From: Mastigamoeba balamuthi
Taxonomy: Eukaryota; Evosea; Mastigamoebida; Mastigamoebidae
Direction of reading: 5' to 3'
Length of the DNA stretch: 41,579 bases
Assembly (NCBI GenBank): GCA_902651635.1
Contig: CACRSC010001917.1
Location: 251,385-292,963 of the forward strand
Under the pieces are notes generated by a model, which was not told where the DNA came from, made no database searches, and saw only the letters and a list, made by a program, of their open reading frames with translations. Below, in pieces: positions 22,011 through 32,210 of the stretch. The position numbers were made by a program, and so were the translations under genes. How positions within the stretch are numbered: the stretch's first letter is position 1; every line of letters starts with the position of its first letter.

Positions 22011-22639
22011 TAAGTGTACCTTTTGTTAATTGTCTAAGATATGAACAATTCAGTACCACTGAATTGATTCCAGAAATACTACAGCTGTCATATTAATATT
22101 AGCATACTGTAATATCATCACTTATTCATTTGTGCTCTCTATCAACACTTGGCAGCACGAAGATCTCACTGTTATGATCATTGGCTCAGACATTTCACAA
22201 CTCTGGTATGTGAAAACATCACACTGTACCTGCTCTTCTGTCACCATTACATGCAGGCCAACCTTGCTATGGACTTCAGAAATATCTTTGATGATCTTCT
22301 GCCATGTCCATCATGCAGGATAAGGGATGGATGCTCTTTGTGCAGAAGAGAAAGGTGCCAGAGTACGTGTCAGCACTGAACATTGGCAAGAATGGCAAGA
22401 AGTTGAAGAAGTTCAAGGTTATCATTCCATACATGTGAACCAGCTGCAGATGATCCACTTCATCAAGAGGGACATGTGCGCCAAAGTAATTCTGATAATA
22501 AATCTTGATTGAGAGATTTCATTCATCTTTCATCAGTATTTTCCAGTAGATACGATAACTGTCTGTCAGAATCCTACACGCAGCAAGTCTGCAATGACGG
22601 GAAAGTAAAGAAGAAATAAGAGCACAGTAGCAGAAAAGT
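22011..22639. other. AT-rich spacer with short coding-like piece
   Basis: No gene is recognised. A short plus-strand frame around 22310-22437 (containing KRKVPEYVSALNIGKNGKKL) reads like degenerate coding sequence, probably the end of the preceding mobile element. The PTH2 3' end follows at 22640 on the other strand. Confidence 0.35.
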
Positions 22640-23431
22640 TCAAAGAAGTTTGAGTGTTCCCGAAATTCGATCAACTGTACTGGCGTCACCTACACAGAAT
22701 AGTTGTTTTTAATACAATAATACAAAAGAAAAAAGACATACCTAGGATCGCCAGCACTGTTGCTGAGCCGGGCTCCACTTGAGTTTTCCCGGCATCGTGG
22801 ATGAGCTCGCACGCTAGGCCAGCACTCTCGGCCTCCTTCTGCATCCGCATTCTGCATTCAGCACGTTAGCTGAGCGTCAGGTTGGTTGGCTTGAGGGTGT
22901 GGAAGGGGCCATCGAACAGTGTAGGAAGGTCGGGCACACGGAGAGCTATCTTTGTCTGGCCAACGTCCTCCCACGTGTGCATCATCCTGCGCTGATCCGG
23001 GCCCATCTCGCCCCGCTCTATCGCGAGGCACAGCCCAGCAGCGGCGTGGGCGCACTGAGCGGCGATCTGTGTGGGTGTGAAGTGCCCTCATAATCAAAAA
23101 AACAGCAAAATCAGTTGTTCCGAGTTCGAAATCGTGCCTTGCCCGCTCCCATGCGCAGGTCCTGCCTCACGAGCAGCACCTGCGCGGCGGAGAGACGTCA
23201 GACGCGGTGCCGGCGCGGTGAAAAACGCGCCATCTTGGGCCGGGTCTCGACGGGCGCCCGCAGCGCAGCGCTCAGGGCAGCGAACACCGCCTGCGCGTCG
23301 AAGAGCGGCGCTGGCGGCGGCGCTTGGGCCGCGGGGGCTTGGGGCGGGTCCGGGGGACCTGTGCTGGGCGCGGCCTGGTCCGCGAGCGAGGCCTCGATGG
23401 CCGCGCGCAGTTCTGGGTCGTCGTCGTCCAT
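22640..23431 (-). CDS. PTH2: Peptidyl-tRNA hydrolase 2 with N-terminal ubiquitin-interacting motif
   Basis: Releases peptides from stalled peptidyl-tRNA (Pth2/Bit1 fold). Five exons: 23431-23204, 23179-23138, 23066-22918, 22851-22742 and 22689-22640, giving 192 residues. All joins keep phase. The PTH2 domain (about 77-192) shows VLLVRQDLRMGAGK, IAAQCAHAAAGL, TWEDVGQTKIALRV, IHDAGKTQVEPGSATVLAI and the closing ISGTLKLL, which match the family end to end. Residues 1-17 (DDDDPELRAAIEASL) fit the UIM consensus: acidic cluster, Ala, x3, Ser. A Pro/Ala-rich linker follows. No N-terminal membrane anchor is present, unlike human PTRH2. Intron 2 is GC-AG (AAG/GCACGA), and no GT lies near the donor. 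The gene end is in AT-rich sequence bordering the transposon island. Confidence 0.92.
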
Positions 23432-23857
23432 CGGTTTGTTTTGCTGTTGGGGCCACACCCAACAAATCGGCGCGAAGATACCGGTATCTACTGCGGACAC
23501 GTCAGGGGGAAAACGGACCAGAACTGTACAACCTCTATTTCGCAGTGCACCTCTGTCGGTTATTCGGTTGCTTCCCTCCTCCATGGTACAAAACTGCTGT
23601 GCAATGGTCGCCCGCCCCGCGCAGAGTGACGGAGAATCGAACGTTTTGCGCATCATTGTTTGGTAGAGGTCGTTTTGGTGGTGTCTGTCGCTATAAGGGG
23701 GGGTGTTGTTGTCGGGGGGGGGGTGTGTCGGTGGCCGAGTTGCCGTCTGGCGAAAGGGGGCTTACGCTGTATGAGCCAACGACACACAAAGTCGCTCGAG
23801 CGCAATAACGAATAAGCCGCTCCCGGGGTGTCTGTACACCTTTGCTGCTCCCTTGGC
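23432..23857. other. Intergenic region PTH2 promoter / UBL gene 3' end
   Basis: About 425 bases. It holds the GATAC element near the PTH2 start and G-rich runs around 23697-23730. No gene is supported. Confidence 0.5.
23471..23490 (-). promoter_or_regulatory. GATACCGGTATC palindrome upstream of PTH2
   Basis: GAAGATACCGGTATCT is a palindromic pair of the GATAC element 40-59 bases upstream of the PTH2 ATG. Role inferred from position. Confidence 0.45.
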
Positions 23858-24763
23858 TCAGCTGCTCTTCTTGAACGGCGGGAACATCGGGAACAAGTCC
23901 TGCGCAGACGGCTGGAACGCAGGAAGCCCCTGTGGCGCCCTCGGGGGCTCCGCGCGCTGCTGCTGCTGCTGCTGCTCCGAGGGTGCCGCCGCCTGGGGCG
24001 CGGGCCCTTCTGTCCCCGCGTCGTCCTGCGCGTCGTCGAGCTCCTCGTCGTCGACTTCGTGCTCGTCCTCGTCCTCTTCCTCCTCGCTGGTCGACGCGGC
24101 TGCGGCTGCTGCGGCTGCCGCCGCTGCCGCAGCGGCGGGCGCAGAGGACTGCGACGGCGTGCGTGCCCTGGGGCGGCGGAACTGGACGACGAGGTGCACA
24201 GTCGAGTCGTGGCTGATTCCCGCCTCGTCCAGCGTGCGCATGTCCTCGAGGCTGCTGCCGCTGAAGATGAGCCTCTGGTGGTCCTGCGGAATCCCGCGCT
24301 GCTCCTCTATGACGTTCTTCAGGTCCGCGACCAGCATCCCCGAGCGCACGCGCACCGTGAAGTGGTCCGGAAGCGTCTGAGAAGAGCACCCAAGGGGGGG
24401 CCCTCCCGTTAGCAGTCGGTTTGAGTTGAAATTGACATCAAAAATTCTAATCACTGGACATCAGCCGCCCCTGGCGCGCCATTGCTGGCGGGGCGAGAAG
24501 TCGGGCCCAGGGCCCTTCACCAGATGCCCTCCCTCTGCCCGAACCGCGAGTCGCAGCGGGGGCAGCTCTTACCCTGCGTGCATGCGCGCGTTTGCGTTTT
24601 TTCGGCTCAGCCGACTGCTCGCGACCAGTACTCGAGGGCGAAGGCGCAGGAGACGAGTGCTGCTGGGCGGCCCCCGACGAGCCCTCTGGCGACCCGTGCG
24701 GGCGCGACAGCAGGAGCACCGGCGTGTGCGACTGCCCCGGCGCGCGCTGCGCCTGGGCCTGCG

Positions 24764-24795
<32 letters not shown>

Positions 24796-25238
24796 GCCAG
24801 GGCGCTCGCAGCCATCGACTGCATCGACTGCATTGGCGGCATCGAGGGCATCGCCGGGGCCTGCGGGGGCTGGGGGACGCCGAACGCCTGCATCTGCTGC
24901 TGCCTGAACTGCTGCTCGACCATCGCCATGTGCTGCTGCTGCGCGTAGACGAGCTGCATCTGCGCGAACCGCGCCTGGGCGTCGACGGCCGCAGCGCTCA
25001 TGAGCGGTGGCGGTGCCAGCGTCGTTCCTAGCGACGCCGGCGACATCAGCAGCGCGCCCAGCGGCGGCGTCTGCGGCGGCAGCGCCGTGCCGAGCGGGCT
25101 GAGCGAGGGCGCGGTGGCTGGCGGCGTCTGGGATGGCTGGGGCGTCGGGATCTGCATGAGGTGCATCGGCACCTGCGAGGACAGCGACGGCAGTTGCATT
25201 CCGTGCGCTCCTCTGGACGGCGACGGCGGCTCCTCCAT
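23858..25238 (-). CDS. Ubiquitin-like domain protein with Q/P-rich N-terminus and acidic tail
   Basis: Two exons (25238-24573, 24376-23858; canonical GTAAGA donor) give 394 residues. The first 220 are Pro, Gln, Ala and Ser-rich with a run of ten Gln and repeated Met-rich motifs, ending in a nuclear-localisation-like PKKRKR. The ubiquitin-like domain (about 223-290) reads FTVRVRSGMLVADLK, GIPQDHQRLIFSG, LEDMRTLDEAGI and STVHLVVQFRR, close to ubiquitin's core. There is no terminal GlyGly at its end, so it is not a conjugated modifier. A poly-Ala stretch, an acidic block (SEEEEDEDEHEVDDEELDDA) and a hydrophobic PxF-rich C-terminus follow. A nuclear ubiquitin-receptor or co-chaperone role (BAG6/ubiquilin-like) is a guess only. 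Confidence 0.85.
24765..24794. repeat. CAG/CTG trinucleotide run (poly-Gln)
   Basis: Ten uninterrupted CTG units on the plus strand encode ten Gln in the UBL protein on the minus strand. Shorter GCTG/GCAG-rich runs flank it. Confidence 0.9.
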
Positions 25239-26086
25239 TGCACTGCGCCCCCCTGCTGGCTTCTCCTGCCCTTCCTGTGCACGCGTCTCGCGACCTGCAC
25301 TGCACGTTTTGCGGCTCGCGTGAGTTTTTTTTTCTCGGTGGAGGCGCTGCTGCACAGTATCAGGGCGGAATTTCCTCTGTGCGGTGCGGTTTGCTTGCTT
25401 GCCTCTGGTCTGTGGGGGGAACGAAGTGCTGGCTCACCGGCGGGTTGCGGTGGGCCCCTGGGGGGGTCTCTCGGCCCTTGCGGGTGGGGGTGTGGGGTGT
25501 GGTGGTGCGACCGCGTGCCGGCGACTCGCGGTGTGCGCCGGTGGGCGGTGGGGCGTGAGTGTTGATCGGAGGGGAATGTGGGCGGCACGGGGTCCCTGTT
25601 GCGACCAGGCGGGGGTCTTATTTTTTAATTTTTTTTTCTTTTGTGGTCCTCACGGTTGGCGGTCTTCGGGTATCAAGTTGATGTCACGAATCGTGTTCGC
25701 GAGAAATCGACGGGGGCCTGCTCAGGCTGCCACGCACCCTTTCTCGCGCGCGGGTCCGGCGCTGCAAACGGGGTGCGCGGGCGCGAGAGCGACATTCGCC
25801 GAGAACCAGTTGTGCGAATCTGCTGTCGGTTTTGTACACTGCACTGCCCTATACAGCAGGTGTTCAACTCTCGCGTTGCACCTCGTCATTGCTGTGAGGG
25901 CCTCCAGCTCGGCTCCGATTCCCCCCAGAGGCTTATTGCAACCGTTACCGCTGGTGGCCGATGAGGAAGCCGGACCGGTGCTATGTGCGGACAAGATTCT
26001 CTCGCCCAGAAGAAGAAGGAAGATGCAGATATCTGCCCGATATCGCCAGATTCTCCTCACCTTGCACCAGGCGCGCGCGCGGCGAT
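25239..26086. other. Divergent intergenic region UBL / CPSF73
   Basis: About 850 bases, the longest gene-free spacer within the GC-rich part. It includes G/T-rich sequence (25430-25530) and T-runs (25327, 25620-25640). Open frames on both strands show no recognisable protein. Promoters for both genes are presumed here. Confidence 0.5.
26019..26045 (+). promoter_or_regulatory. GATATC cluster upstream of CPSF73
   Basis: GAAGATGCAGATATCTGCCCGATATCG lies 42-68 bases upstream of the ATG at 26087. The 13-mer CAGATATCTGCCC recurs in FCF2 intron 2. Role inferred. Confidence 0.4.
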
Positions 26087-28937
26087 ATGAAGCGGACGAC
26101 GGTCGAGATCAGCGGCGATCTGCTCGAGATCACGCCGCTGGGCGCCGGCAACGAGGTCGGGCGCTCCTGCGTGCTCGTGCGCTTCAAGGGCAAGACAGTC
26201 ATGGTCCGCGCATGTGCCCGCCCACCAAACTCAATTTGCCCAATTCAATGTCCAATTCTTGAATTCGCCCAGTCGCGATGAGATTCGCTTGAATTCAAAC
26301 GTATCCGGGTTTTGCACATAAAACTTCGTTTTGCACAATTGTTCTGAGAAACGGTCGTGGCGGCACAGTTCGACTGCGGCATACACCCGGCGTTCACGGG
26401 CATGCAGTCGCTGCCGTGGTTCGACACGATCGAGGACGCCGGCGCGGTGGACCTCGTGCTCGTGACGCACTTCCACCTCGACCACTGCGCCTCGCTGCCC
26501 TACTTTGTCGAGCGCACCGCCTTCAAGGGCCGCGTCTTCATGACCCACCCCACAGCCGCCATCGGCAAACTCGGTGCGGCCAACGGGTTTCCCTTTCCCC
26601 CTGGCTTTTTCCGGCCCTTGCGTCATACGTCCGTTCTTACGCGTTCTGGTTACGCTTCCTTTCACGTGCAGTTCTGTCGGACTTTTGCAAGATGAGCGGG
26701 CCTGGGGAGGACCAGCTGTACACAGAGCAGGACCTGGCCAAGACGATGGACAAGGTCGAGAAGCTCGACTACCACCAGCAGATGGAGCACAACGGCATCA
26801 AGTTCTGGTGCTACAACGCGGGCCACGTCCTCGGCGCAGCCATGTTCGTCGTCGAGATCGCCGGCATCCGCATTCTCTACACGGGCGACTTCAGCCGCCA
26901 CGAGGACCGCCACCTCATGGGCGCCGAGACCCCGCAAGGCAAGTCAATTGCTGTTTATCGCCCAGGCAGAGTGCAATAGAAGTCTGACATGAATCTTGTC
27001 CCCGGGGGACCTCAGTGCCGATCGACGTGCTGATCGTCGAGTCCACGTACGGCATACAGACGCACGAGCCGAGGGAGGTGCGAGAGAAGCGGTTCACGGG
27101 GTGGATCGACGACATCGTCAAGGCCGGCGGCAAGTGCCTGATCCCCGTGTTCGCCCTGGGGCGCGCCCAGGAGCTGCTGCTGATCCTCGACGACCACTGG
27201 CAGTCGCACCCGGAGCTGCACAACATCCGCGTCTGGTACGCCAGCAACCTCACGAAGAAGTGCATGACGTACTACCAGACGTACACAAACATGATGAACG
27301 CGGTGCGTAGCACACTGAGCGACCATGTCGTTGCCGTCTTTCTATCTTGTTTTTCCCCAAGTCTGTTGCCGTGTTTTGGCGCTCAAGCAGACCACACTGA
27401 TGTGTCTGCGAGCGTGCACCACATGCCTCTATGGCATTGGCGGGCATGCCAGAGTAGAGTCTGCGCTTTTGCTCTTTTTTTTGACGAAACTCAACCGGTT
27501 TTCCCCCTGGCCACAGAGGATACGGCAGCAGTTCACGGTGTCGAACCCGTTTGTATTCAAGCACATCGACTACCTCAACACGGAGGAGTTTGACCAGGCG
27601 GGCGCCTCGGTGGTGATGGCCAGTCCCGGGACGCTGCAGAGCGGCGCCTCGCGTGAGCTCTTCGAGAAGATCTGCGGCGACCCCAAGAACGGCGTCATCA
27701 TCCCCGGGTTCTGCGTCGAGGGCAGCCTCGCCAAGCGCCTGCTCAACGACCCGCGGACGGTGCCGTCGATGGCCGGGCGAGAGATAGCGCGCAGGTGCAA
27801 GGTGCACTGCATCTCGTTCAGCGCCCACTCGGACTCTGCGCAGACGAGCCAGTTCATCGACATTGTCAAGCCGCCCTACGTCATCCTCGTGCACGGCGAG
27901 TCCGGAGAGATGGGCAGGCTCAAGCAGAGCCTCTCGGAGAAGTTCCGCCACCGCAACATCTCGGTCTTCATGCCCAAGAACTGCCAGGTTTTATTGCATT
28001 TCTAACACCGTTTCAATCGATTATTTCCCGCTAATTGCTTTCTATTCGCCAGGCCGTGAAGATCCCGTTCCATCCCGAGAAGACCAAGGTCACGGTGGTG
28101 GGTGAGCTGGCGGCGCAGCCCCCGACACAGCAGAGGCGGATCGGGGGCGTGCTCGTGGGCAAGGACTTCAGCTACCGCCTGATGGACGCGCGCGACCTCA
28201 ACTCGTTCACGCAGCTCAAGACGAACCGCGTCAGGGCGACGCTCAAGGTGCCCTACCACTACTCGCTGCGCGTGCTCGCGTTCTGCCTGGGCCAGATCTA
28301 CGCCGACGTCTCGCTCGCCGGCAGCCGCGTCGAGCTCTACGACAGCAAGGTGGAGCTCGTGCAGGAGGAGCACGGCTCGGTCGTGGCGCGCTGGCAGGCG
28401 TCGCCGATGACGGACATGGTCGTCGACTCGGCCGTCTCGATCGCGCTGCGCATCGAGTCGAACCCGCTGTCGGTCAAGGACATCGAGGCGCAGATGGCCG
28501 CGGACGAGGCCAGCAAGACGCCCGCGGACGAGGGGATGCTGCGCATGCTGCGCCAGCGCTTCGGCAGCGCGCAGCGCGAGGGCGAGTCCATCGTCGTCAC
28601 CGTCGACAACAAGAGCGCCGCGGTGGCCCTGCCGTCGTTTGAGGTGTCGTCCGAGGAGCAGAAGCTCCGGGACGAGGTCGAGGCGTTTGTGCGCAACGCA
28701 CGCCAGGCGCTCGAGGCGTACGCGCCACAGAAGGCGGTGGAGCCGCAGAAGGCGGAGGAGCCAGCCACGCCTGTGGGCGAGCCCGACAAGATGGAGGTGG
28801 TCAAGAGCGAGGAGCCCGCCGGCAAGCAGGAGCCCAAGAAGGAGCCAGAGCAGGGCGACGCACAGCAGGAGCCGCAGGAGCCGCAGGAGCCGGAGGCACC
28901 TCACGTCAAGGAGGAACCCCACACACCAGAGGCTTAA
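26087..28937 (+). CDS. CPSF3: CPSF73-type endonuclease, pre-mRNA 3'-end processing
   Basis: Zinc-dependent nuclease that cuts pre-mRNA before polyadenylation. Six exons: 26087-26203, 26369-26573, 26672-26938, 27016-27302, 27517-27987 and 28053-28937, giving 743 residues. The metallo-beta-lactamase core has NEVGRSC, FDCGIHP, the zinc motif HFHLDHC (73-79), [16 protein letters not shown] and [13 protein letters not shown]. The beta-CASP part has [50 protein letters not shown] and VILVHGE. The C-terminal domain ends in a Pro/Glu/Lys-rich tail of about 75 residues not typical of the family. Intron 3 is GC-AG: CAAG/GCAAGT joins to TGCCG, restoring [13 protein letters not shown]. Start chosen as the Met before the conserved [13 protein letters not shown] block. 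Confidence 0.95.
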
Positions 28938-29069
28938 TGGAGCGCCCTGAATTACCCTTTGGCGCAGCAGCTTTCGTGTCTGAACCGTGTCTAAGGCTGT
29001 CCAGCATAGGCCTGTTCAATTGAAGATGATTTTTAACAGATTTATCGAACCTTGTAGTTCTGCCTGACA

Positions 29070-29974
29070 ATGCAGATGCGCCGACTGGCCTTGACAAGAG
29101 CTCTGAAGAGCCAAGTGTCGTTGGACAAGCAGCTCGCCCTGCTCGAGAGCGCCCACACCGACGAGGACTCGTTCGCCCAGGCGTTTTCGCGCTGTGTCCG
29201 CGGCGCAGACAGTACTCGGATAGCCACGGAGATGGCAGGAGGGAGGCTTTCCCGCAAGAAAGGGCAGCCCGGCTGGCTCAAAGAACTGGGTCGACGGGTG
29301 TGGTGTGCCCGTAGGAGACAACCACCCCACGGCAGCAGAGACAGAGAGAACAGCGAGAGCATCTCCTCTGCTGAACAGCATCAGAAAAGGCGCTGCCGGA
29401 CACACGAGGATAGCGAATCAGAGGGCACAGAAGGGGCGGCCCAGGACATCAGACAGGACGCAGGGGACCAGAACAAGGGCGTGATGGTCCCAGTCGTTGT
29501 TCACGATATTAGGAGTGGCTACGACTGCTTTACATGTTCCGTGGTGCCCAGCTGCCGTGGTGCGGATCTGGTGAGTGTTGCCACTGGTGGTGCGGGAGCC
29601 TGCTTCCTCTGTGCAGCAACGGCAATTGCCAGGAGCTGGGAAGGCGCATCTGATGCCCAACGAACCCCGCTGTTGCTTCTTCCTGCCAAAGAGAGCGGTG
29701 ATTCATTCCGAGTGAATCCAGAGGCAATTCTCTCTTATGACTTCCTCGTGACCTTCAGTGGAAGACTTCTTGTCATGGCCCCTGCCTTGTCAACAGGCCT
29801 ACCCAGTACTTGGCCCCTTCCTCCACCCCTTCCTCGAGGAACTGGCTCTTCTCGTTCGCTGTAGAGCCGGTGCTTTCCAGTTCTGAAATTATGCTGGAGC
29901 TGCTGAGGAGTGCTCGTGATGAAAGTCCCGATCTGGCCTCTCTCGTGGGTACGGCAGTGCATCAGGGCGACTAG
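29070..29974 (+). CDS. Unrecognised protein, probably two exons
   Basis: An open frame of 226 codons (29070-29747) can be joined in phase 0 over a 59-base GT-AG intron to 29807-29974, giving 281 residues. The last exon (NWLFSFAVEPVLSSSEIMLE, then LLRSARDESPDLASL) reads more protein-like than the unspliced continuation, which turns Pro-rich. The N-terminal part is basic and helical (RRLALTRALKSQVSLDKQLA), followed by a charged Ser/Glu-rich linker and a segment with CFTC, C and CFLC. I recognise no family. Its GC content is below that of CPSF73, 130 bases upstream on the same strand. Further introns, e.g. at GTGAGT (29571), cannot be excluded. Confidence 0.4.
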
Positions 29975-30613
29975 GAGAAGAGAGGCAGAGATCTAGATAC
30001 ACTGTTCATCTCTCATCACTTCCATGAGAAAGTAGTAAAACAGTCTTTCCCTAACTTTAGAGTCGCGGCCACGTGACCTTAACAGAGCACTGCTGGCTTA
30101 TCTAGCCTTCTTCTTCTTACAAGAATTTATCATTGCATGAATCAGCCCCTTTGCAAACAGCAGCAAGCATCATCCGGAGCAGTCTTGCCCAGTGTGCGAA
30201 AGGACTTCATGACATTAACCTACAGAGAACTCCCAGGTTCAACTTCGCTCTGTGCACTTTCGAAAGGACCAGCAATAAACCAGACATCCCAGAGACAACC
30301 CAAAAAACGGATTACGTACCACCAGGCATGCGCCTCCACCATGCAAATGCCCCAAGAGACAAGTGCGCAGAGGTTAAGGCTGAGTTAAAGAACCCCATAG
30401 CAGTGTGTAATTCAATCATCGAGAAAAATGTACATTGCTACCGTGCTATACGATTAGCAAACATCCCCTGAATTGTGAACGAAGAACTCATTTGGTTGTA
30501 TCGATTTACCGGACACTTCGAGGATGCGGGATTAGCAGTGATGGCTCAGAGCTTCCATCCATGGTAGGTCAGATAGGTTAATCTCCCGCTCACAGGGTAT
30601 GCCCTTGGCAGCG
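29975..30613. other. Intergenic region
   Basis: About 640 bases of moderate GC content. A plus-strand frame at 30133-30471 (112 codons) has no family resemblance and mixed composition; I do not call it. No RNA gene, repeat or transposon signature was seen. Confidence 0.4.
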
Positions 30614-32210
30614 CTACGGCTGGTCTTGCGCTTGTGGGCGTCCGGCTGAGGGGACCCTGCGATACCACTGCGGGGCAACACACTGGTTGTACTGGCACTC
30701 GTACCCGTAGTCGCAGTAGCCGCAGGACACCACGCCGCCGCAGCCATCGTCGGCAGTGCCGCACTGCGAGTACTGCGGGCACGCAGTCGAGGCATCGGCG
30801 GGGACACAGCTCGGGGGCCTGGAGCTGCCGCTGGCGCTGGCGCTGGCGGTGCCGCTGCCGCTGAAGTCGATCTGCTGGAGGTACGTGGCAGGGAACTCGG
30901 TGATGCCGCAGCCCTCGGGGCCGCGCTTGATGTACATGAAGCCCTTGCTGGTGGAGGCGTCGCCCGTGCCGGCCCAGCCCGCGGGCTGGACGCCCCACCA
31001 GTTGCCCCACGAGTTCTTGATGATCCACGCGGGGATCCCGTCCACCGTCGCCCACCCCACCAGCACCACCGCGTGGTCCACCTTGCTCTCGCACGTCCCG
31101 TCCCCCGTCGACAGCACCCCGCTCGAGTACTCGCTCATCTGGGCCCCGCTCAGCGTCACCCCGATGGGGCCGTAGGCCATGACCGCGCTCATGATCTGGG
31201 TCTCGTCGTCCCAGCCGACGGTGCTGTACGTCACCACCCTGGCGACGCCGTTGTTGGCCTCCTGGCAGTAGCCGTTCTGCTCGGCGTAGGGGTACGCGCT
31301 CTCCAGCATCGCCCTGTGCTGCGTGAGGTAGTCGAAGGCCAGCTGGTAGTTGCCTCCCTGGCACCCGGCCCCCTCCCCGTTCGAGTCTGTCCGCGCGCAG
31401 TCCACCAGCTGCTGCGTCGAGAACTGCTGCGTCTGCTGCGTCGCCGACGCGTACGCCGCCTCCAGCACTCCCATCGACGCGAACGACCTGCCGGCAGTGC
31501 TCTCGGTCAGCGACGGGCGGGGCTGCTGCTGGTTTCGGTTCTGGCGGGCAGCCGCGGACGCACCAGCAGGACCCGCACTGGCCCTGGCTGCGGACTGGGG
31601 TGACGCTCGGCGCAAAGTACGTGTCGGGGATGTTCGCCCTCCTGAGGCGAGCGCTCTCCGACAGGTTCCCAGCGCGGGGAGCCGGCCCGACAACGCCGGC
31701 GTGCAGCGCCGTGAACTCGTCGGGCGTCAGGTCCGAGTACCTGTTGATCGCGAACTTGGCGTGCCCCATGCCGTTCAGGCGCTGGATCCTCTCCACGCTC
31801 TGCTGGAACACCACGAACCTCGCCGCGTCTGCGCCGTCCCGAGGTCCCGTGATCGGTGAGTCATCGATGAGTCAGGCATGCGGGCAGCCGGTGCTCTGGT
31901 GTTCTGGGAAGGATGCCGGAATTTACCCTCGGATACTGTGTACGACTTGCCGTACTTGCTCTTGAACCCGCTCTGTTGTCAGGGAGGGAGAGCGCGCAGC
32001 GTGAGACAATCGAGAGCTCGAGGGGAGCGGGCGCGAGCACTGCCGCTGCGTTGGTGTCGGCGGGTTTTCTGCCGCCGTTTGAAAAAACAACAGCACAACA
32101 CCAGCGAAAAACGGGTGTCATTCTGAGGGATCTGTTCGCACCCACTGGCAGCGGATGTCGCACGCCAGCCCCAGCGCAGCCAGAGCGATAACGATGCTCG
32201 CGGTCTTCAT
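30614..32210 (-). CDS. Secreted or lysosomal papain-family (C1A) cysteine protease with Cys-rich C-terminal module
   Basis: Four exons: 32210-32142, 31972-31927, 31828-31564 and 31487-30614, giving 417 residues. A signal peptide (MKTASIVIALAALGLAC) leads into an I29 inhibitor prodomain (FKSKYGKSYTVSE, then VERIQRLNGMGHAKFAINRYSDLTPDEF). The mature enzyme shows VTPVRSQGQCGSCWSF with catalytic Cys126, His265 in VDHAVVLVGW and Asn285 in IIKNSWGNWWG. After the protease domain a Ser/Ala/Gly linker leads to about 40 residues with eight Cys (CPQYSQCGTADDGCGG, VSCGYC, ECQYNQC). This type of module is found attached to various secreted proteins and may bind carbohydrate or surfaces. All joins are in phase; intron 3 splits the catalytic CWSF. 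Expected to act in the digestive or lysosomal pathway. Confidence 0.92.
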
